Part shown: positions 61,285 to 64,000 of the stretch, piece after piece | How the letters are laid out: the number at the start of each line of letters is the position of its first letter | Numbering within the stretch: the stretch's first letter is position 1 | From: an uncultured Porphyromonadaceae bacterium | Lineage (GTDB): Bacteria > Bacteroidota > Bacteroidia > Bacteroidales > Muribaculaceae | Direction of reading: 5' to 3' | Length of the DNA: 64,000 nucleotides | Assembly (NCBI GenBank): GCA_905198125.1 | Contig: CAJKBH010000014.1 | Span: 1 to 64,000 of the forward strand | Notes under the pieces: model-generated | Seen by the model: only the letters and a program-made list of their open reading frames with translations | Told to the model about the DNA's origin: nothing | Database searches by the model: none | Made by a program: the position numbers and the translations under genes

Positions 61285-61677
61285 TTACTTTACGGTTACG
61301 GAGATAGTACCTGTTTTCTTGTCCTTGTCTGTGACTGTAATGGAGGTGGTTCCGGCTTTTACGCCCTTTACAGCGACTTTGTCATCCGTAACAACGACAG
61401 CCGTTGTGCCTTCTTCGACACTGGTTATGGTCATCGTGTTGTCGTTTACACTTGCCGTAGCGATTTGGGCATCGCCCGATGTGACGGTGAAGGGAGCCGT
61501 GCCCTCACTTACCGTCACTGTTGCGGTTGCACCGGGTGCCACTGCTACATCGGCAGGGTCGAACTTGAGTCCGGAGCCTTTGGGATCATCGTTGTTGTCG
61601 CAGGATGTCACTGCAATAGCTGACACGCAGGCCAGCATGGCAGCGGTAAGTTTGACGGACTTTGATATTTTAATCAT
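61285..61677 (-). CDS. small Ig-like (BIG2-type) lipoprotein
   Basis: 130 residues from ATG 61677 (MIKISKSVKLTAAMLACVSA), with lipobox AVTSC followed by DNNDD. The mature part is one Ig-like fold of repeated V/T strands (VAVAPGATATVTVSEGTAPF, VKAGTTSITVTDKDKKTGTI). Surface exposed by the acidic sorting signal. It lies between the NigD-like gene and the ECF sigma gene on the same strand. Confidence 0.8.
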   Translation of the reverse strand: MIKISKSVKLTAAMLACVSAIAVTSCDNNDDPKGSGLKFDPADVAVAPGATATVTVSEGTAPFTVTSGDAQIATASVNDNTMTITSVEEGTTAVVVTDDKVAVKGVKAGTTSITVTDKDKKTGTISVTVK

Positions 61678-61791
61678 AATTGTTTGTTTATAGCTGAAAC
61701 CTATTTCCTGAGAGCTCCCATTTTTTAAGGAACGATGCCTGAATCTTCCTTTTGCAAAATCTTGCATCGGAAAGACGATTTTTTGGCTGTT

Positions 61792-62526
61792 TTATTCTAT
61801 GCCTTTGGAATGCCGGATATTATTTGCATCGATTTCTTGCTTTATCGGGCGCATCTTTATCTCAAACTCAGCAGATTTATCGCCTGTAAAGGACTTCCAC
61901 TTAAGTTTGATTTTGGCTTTGCCGGCGTCGGCGCCAGGCAGTTTGTTAAGATTAAACGCTATCAAAGCGTCCCCCCAACTTCCGTTATCGTCTCCTTTGG
62001 CATTGTGTCTTAATTCAAGTTCATAAGGGTCTTTAGGATTGGTTCCGGTCACAAGATTAAGAACGTGGGTAGCATGGGGAGAACTCCAGAGAGCGCGTAT
62101 CCGCAGCGTCAGATAGCCGTCCTCAGCCACAGTAACCCAATCCTGCACGATTTCAACGGGATCATTCCCAAATTTGGCGGCATCTTGCTCACCCAGAGTT
62201 TCCACCGGTAATTTGGTACGGATGCTGTCAAGCCAGTTGACTTCGACATTCCTTGTTTTTTTGTCTTGTGGCGAAACATTGGTTTCCGTATAGTTCACAA
62301 GGGCTCTGACTTCTTTTGCCCCGAAAGGAGAAGATTTCAGATTCGTCGGTACTAACTGTGTCTCGTCGTCGAGTTGCATTATAAAGCTGCCATCGGCATT
62401 AGGACATACGGTAACAAGTGCCGTCGGCCTCAGCAACTCGGAAGAATCGTCGTCATTGAGACATGATGGAAACATCACGAGCAGCACAACTACGACGACA
62501 GATAATAAAAGATGTTGTTTTGCCAT
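61792..62526 (-). CDS. NigD-like lipoprotein
   Basis: 244 residues, lipobox VMFPSC followed by LNDDDSS. The N-terminal OB-like region (ALVTVCPNADGSFIMQLDDE) and a C-terminal beta domain (YELELRHNAKGDDNGSWG) match the NigD family found beside immunoreactive Bacteroidetes surface proteins. Function unknown. Confidence 0.82.
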   Translation of the reverse strand: MAKQHLLLSVVVVVLLVMFPSCLNDDDSSELLRPTALVTVCPNADGSFIMQLDDETQLVPTNLKSSPFGAKEVRALVNYTETNVSPQDKKTRNVEVNWLDSIRTKLPVETLGEQDAAKFGNDPVEIVQDWVTVAEDGYLTLRIRALWSSPHATHVLNLVTGTNPKDPYELELRHNAKGDDNGSWGDALIAFNLNKLPGADAGKAKIKLKWKSFTGDKSAEFEIKMRPIKQEIDANNIRHSKGIE

Positions 62527-62608
62527 ATCGCTATGATTTTATTGTTCTATTATATTAAATCTAAGGATAATGAAAACCTTGCACCGGATAATAAAAAATT
62601 CTTTAGAC

Positions 62609-62639
62609 AAAAAAAAGAGACTGCCTGAAGGCAATCTCT
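62609..62639 (-). terminator. terminator of tRNA-Lys
   Basis: Minus-strand AGAGATTGCC pairs with GGCAGTCTCT (62639-62630 with 62625-62616) around TTCA, then a run of eight T. Confidence 0.9.
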
Positions 62640-62643
62640 CTTG

Positions 62644-62719
62644 TGGTGACCCCGGTGGGGCTCGAACCCACGACCCAATGATTAAGAGTCATTTGCTCTA
62701 CCAACTGAGCCACGGAGTC
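62644..62719 (-). tRNA. tRNA-Lys(CTT)
   Basis: 76 nt with encoded CCA. Acceptor stem GACTCCG/CGGGGTC, D arm GCTCAGTTGGTAGAGC, anticodon loop CTCTTAA (anticodon CTT), T arm with GGTTCGAGCCC. Promoter and terminator flank it closely. Confidence 0.96.
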
Positions 62720-62761
62720 ATCTTTATGTTGCTTGCGGGGTTGGTTTCCCGTTTGCGAGTG

Positions 62762-62793
62762 CAAAGTTAATGCTATTTTTTGAATTGAACAAA
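62762..62793 (-). promoter_or_regulatory. promoter of tRNA-Lys
   Basis: Minus-strand TTTG (62793-62790), 20-nt spacer, TAACTTTG (62769-62762). The mature 5' end is 43 nt downstream. Confidence 0.8.
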
Positions 62794-62830
62794 TTTTTCG
62801 CGATTTTTTTGAAAAATTTGTTCAATTCAA
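62780..62830. repeat. 20-bp perfect inverted repeat over the tRNA promoter
   Basis: Arms 62780-62799 and 62811-62830 (TTGAATTGAACAAATTTTTC and its complement) with an 11-nt loop. It includes the -33 box of the tRNA-Lys promoter. As an RNA on the plus strand it would be followed by GGGTTTTT. Confidence 0.8.
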
Positions 62831-62846
62831 GGGTTTTTAAAATTGT

Positions 62847-62946
62847 GGGCGGTGAGGACACCGCCCATCCAGTCATGGCGGGGCGGGTCGGCGACTGGAA
62901 TGACGACGTCCACGTCGTCAACCTACAGGCGGTGAGGACACCGCCC
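62847..62946. repeat. cluster of hairpin repeats between tRNA-Lys and the YD-type protein
   Basis: GGGCGGTGAGGACACCGCCC (62847-62866) folds with an 8-bp stem and recurs as GGCGGTGAGGACACCGCC (62929-62946). Between them, 62890-62919 is an inverted copy of the element at 53095-53124 with its own stem (GACGACGT-CC-ACGTCGTC). Confidence 0.85.
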
Positions 62947-62980
62947 CTCCAGTACGCCGACGTAGGCGCAGCGGATTGGG

Positions 62981-63793
62981 TTATTCGTAATATTCGATTT
63001 CGCGCTCTATGACTTCGTCGTCACGGCCTGATTTCTTACATTTAAGCCAATTGCCCCGGGCGTCTCTTGCCGGATCATACTTCATATTGTTGACAAATGT
63101 TCCTGCTTCGTTTCTATATGTTATTTTAGTCAACATGCCATTGGCATCATAACTGTAAATCTCATTCCAGTTATCGTACTCACTGCTATTGGCAATCTTG
63201 GAGATTCTGCCGTCAGGCCGTAATGTCAGACATCTTGACCATAATTCATACGAAGGGTTGTTATTATCGCGGATTATAAACGATGAAGCCTTACCTGCGG
63301 CATTCCGTTTGATGACCATCGCGGCGTTGATCTGCTCTTCACCCTCCAGTATCTCGTCGTACGTGGCTTTGGTCAGGCGTCCCTTGGCATCGGTTGCAAA
63401 TTCGTGAGGCGGACGGGAACCGTCCGGAGCAATCGTCTCATAACCACTAAGGAATCCATCTTCCGTAAAGGTATATATGGTAGTTCCCCAGGGTTCAAGA
63501 CCCTTTTTGCTCTTTTGTTCGTCTATGTATCCGTTAGAGTCGTAGACAGGTTCCGTGTATCCCCAGATAAATTTTTTCTCCGTAAGTTTCCTCACCTTGC
63601 CTTTGAGGCAGAACAGGGGCAGGTCGCTGGCGGGCGTTGTCGGGGTTACGGCCTTGGCTTTGGGTTTGGCTTTGGCTGTGGCGGTAGTGCGGGCCTTGGC
63701 GGCCGGTCTCTTGGCCGCTTTGCGGGCCTGGCCGTTCATCGTCAGTGCGCCGCACAGCACGATGGCAGTCAATAAAAACAGAATTCGCTTCAT
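62981..63793 (-). CDS. secreted YD/RHS-like repeat protein of unknown function
   Basis: 270 residues with signal peptide (ILFLLTAIVLCGALTMNGQA), an Ala/Lys-rich low-complexity segment (about 22-50), then a domain of short beta repeats typical of YD or RHS-like exported proteins (PVYDSNGYID, DAKGRLTKATYDE, RNAAGKASSFI, RPDGRISKIA, DANGMLTKITYRNEAG). No toxin domain is seen. The upstream gene ends 22 bp before its start. Confidence 0.75.
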   Translation of the reverse strand: MKRILFLLTAIVLCGALTMNGQARKAAKRPAAKARTTATAKAKPKAKAVTPTTPASDLPLFCLKGKVRKLTEKKFIWGYTEPVYDSNGYIDEQKSKKGLEPWGTTIYTFTEDGFLSGYETIAPDGSRPPHEFATDAKGRLTKATYDEILEGEEQINAAMVIKRNAAGKASSFIIRDNNNPSYELWSRCLTLRPDGRISKIANSSEYDNWNEIYSYDANGMLTKITYRNEAGTFVNNMKYDPARDARGNWLKCKKSGRDDEVIEREIEYYE

Positions 63794-63815
63794 AATGATA
63801 TATTGTTTAACGGTT

Positions 63816-64000
63816 TTATTTCAGTATCAGCTGCGGGTTCCAGTGGAAATCTTTCTCGCCTACATAGAAGTTGTGTTTGACGGTGCTGAATTTTTGGTTC
63901 GCCCATTCCGGTACGATGAGGGTGCCCTTTACGGTGTCGCCCGAGTCCAGGGTCTGGGGAATCTTTACAGTGGTGGACAGGCGTTCGCCGTCCAGGGTGG
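63816..64000 (-). CDS. 3' end of a gene entering from the right edge
   Basis: The minus-strand frame is open from the window edge to TAA at 63816. The visible tail includes ERLSTTVKIPQTLDSGDTVK and ends DFHWNPQLILK. It is beta-rich, and no family is recognised from 60 residues. Likely the first gene of a unit with the YD-type protein. Confidence 0.7.
   Translation of the reverse strand, partial: TLDGERLSTTVKIPQTLDSGDTVKGTLIVPEWANQKFSTVKHNFYVGEKDFHWNPQLILK

Overview
The window comes from a Bacteroidales chromosome, most likely a Muribaculaceae-like gut bacterium. Several things point there: BACON/Fn3, NigD-like, PCMD and DUF4294/GSCFA proteins, a long Bacteroidetes-type signal peptidase and MraY, -7/-33 promoters of the form TTTG-N20-TAnnTTTG, and coding DNA that is visibly GC-rich in the core and AT-richer in accessory patches. 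The genus call is inference.

Layout. 1-4 kb: a minus-strand AAA-ATPase/PD-(D/E)XK protein, a BACON/Fn3 lipoprotein with a long structured leader, and a VOC protein. 4-9.2 kb: minus-strand housekeeping genes uvrC, apt, mnmG and ybeY, with a perfect 22-bp parS-like palindrome between apt and mnmG. 9.2-11.4 kb: a gene-free stretch holding two tandem-repeat arrays, then an AAA_14/DUF4143 ATPase with a textbook promoter. 11.6-27 kb: a complete plus-strand dcw cluster (rsmH, ftsL-like, ftsI-type PBP, murE, mraY, murD, ftsW, murG, murC, ftsQ, ftsA, ftsZ), but with no mraZ in front. It builds the meso-DAP peptidoglycan precursor and the division ring. 27-32 kb: a THUMP-domain rRNA methyltransferase, a membrane protein, pdxB, an RNase H and queG.

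32-39 kb is accessory: an overlapping RhuM-Fic pair, rnpA-yidD-tatD, then a 2.0-kb cassette with an AAA ATPase and an RloB nuclease (AbiL-like). The cassette is bracketed by 118-bp direct repeats that each contain a 95-bp imperfect palindrome, and by a perfect 46-bp duplication of the tatD 3' end. This is the most striking structure in the window. A small secreted protein, an orphan MNT nucleotidyltransferase and a PCMD protein follow.

39.5-44.7 kb: six tightly spaced plus-strand genes, most overlapping (dapB, lepB, wbqC-like, DUF4294, GSCFA, LysM glucosaminidase). 44.7-50.5 kb: a convergent RND efflux operon (TolC, adaptor, pump). 50.5-57.8 kb, minus strand: a glycosyltransferase, frr and pyrH, a UPF0104-type membrane protein, an EFR1 ferredoxin-flavodoxin, an Asp-rich protein, an ORF6N protein and a second AAA-ATPase/PD-(D/E)XK protein. 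58-64 kb: an IS remnant that split a terminator, an M48 protease, an ECF sigma factor with an apparent trans-envelope beta-barrel partner, two small lipoproteins, tRNA-Lys(CTT) and a secreted YD-type protein, then a gene cut by the window edge.

Three unrelated minus-strand genes (ORF6N, second ATPase, M48 protease) share a 55-bp promoter element. Three plus-strand genes place their ATG exactly 5 nt after the -7 box, which predicts leaderless mRNAs.
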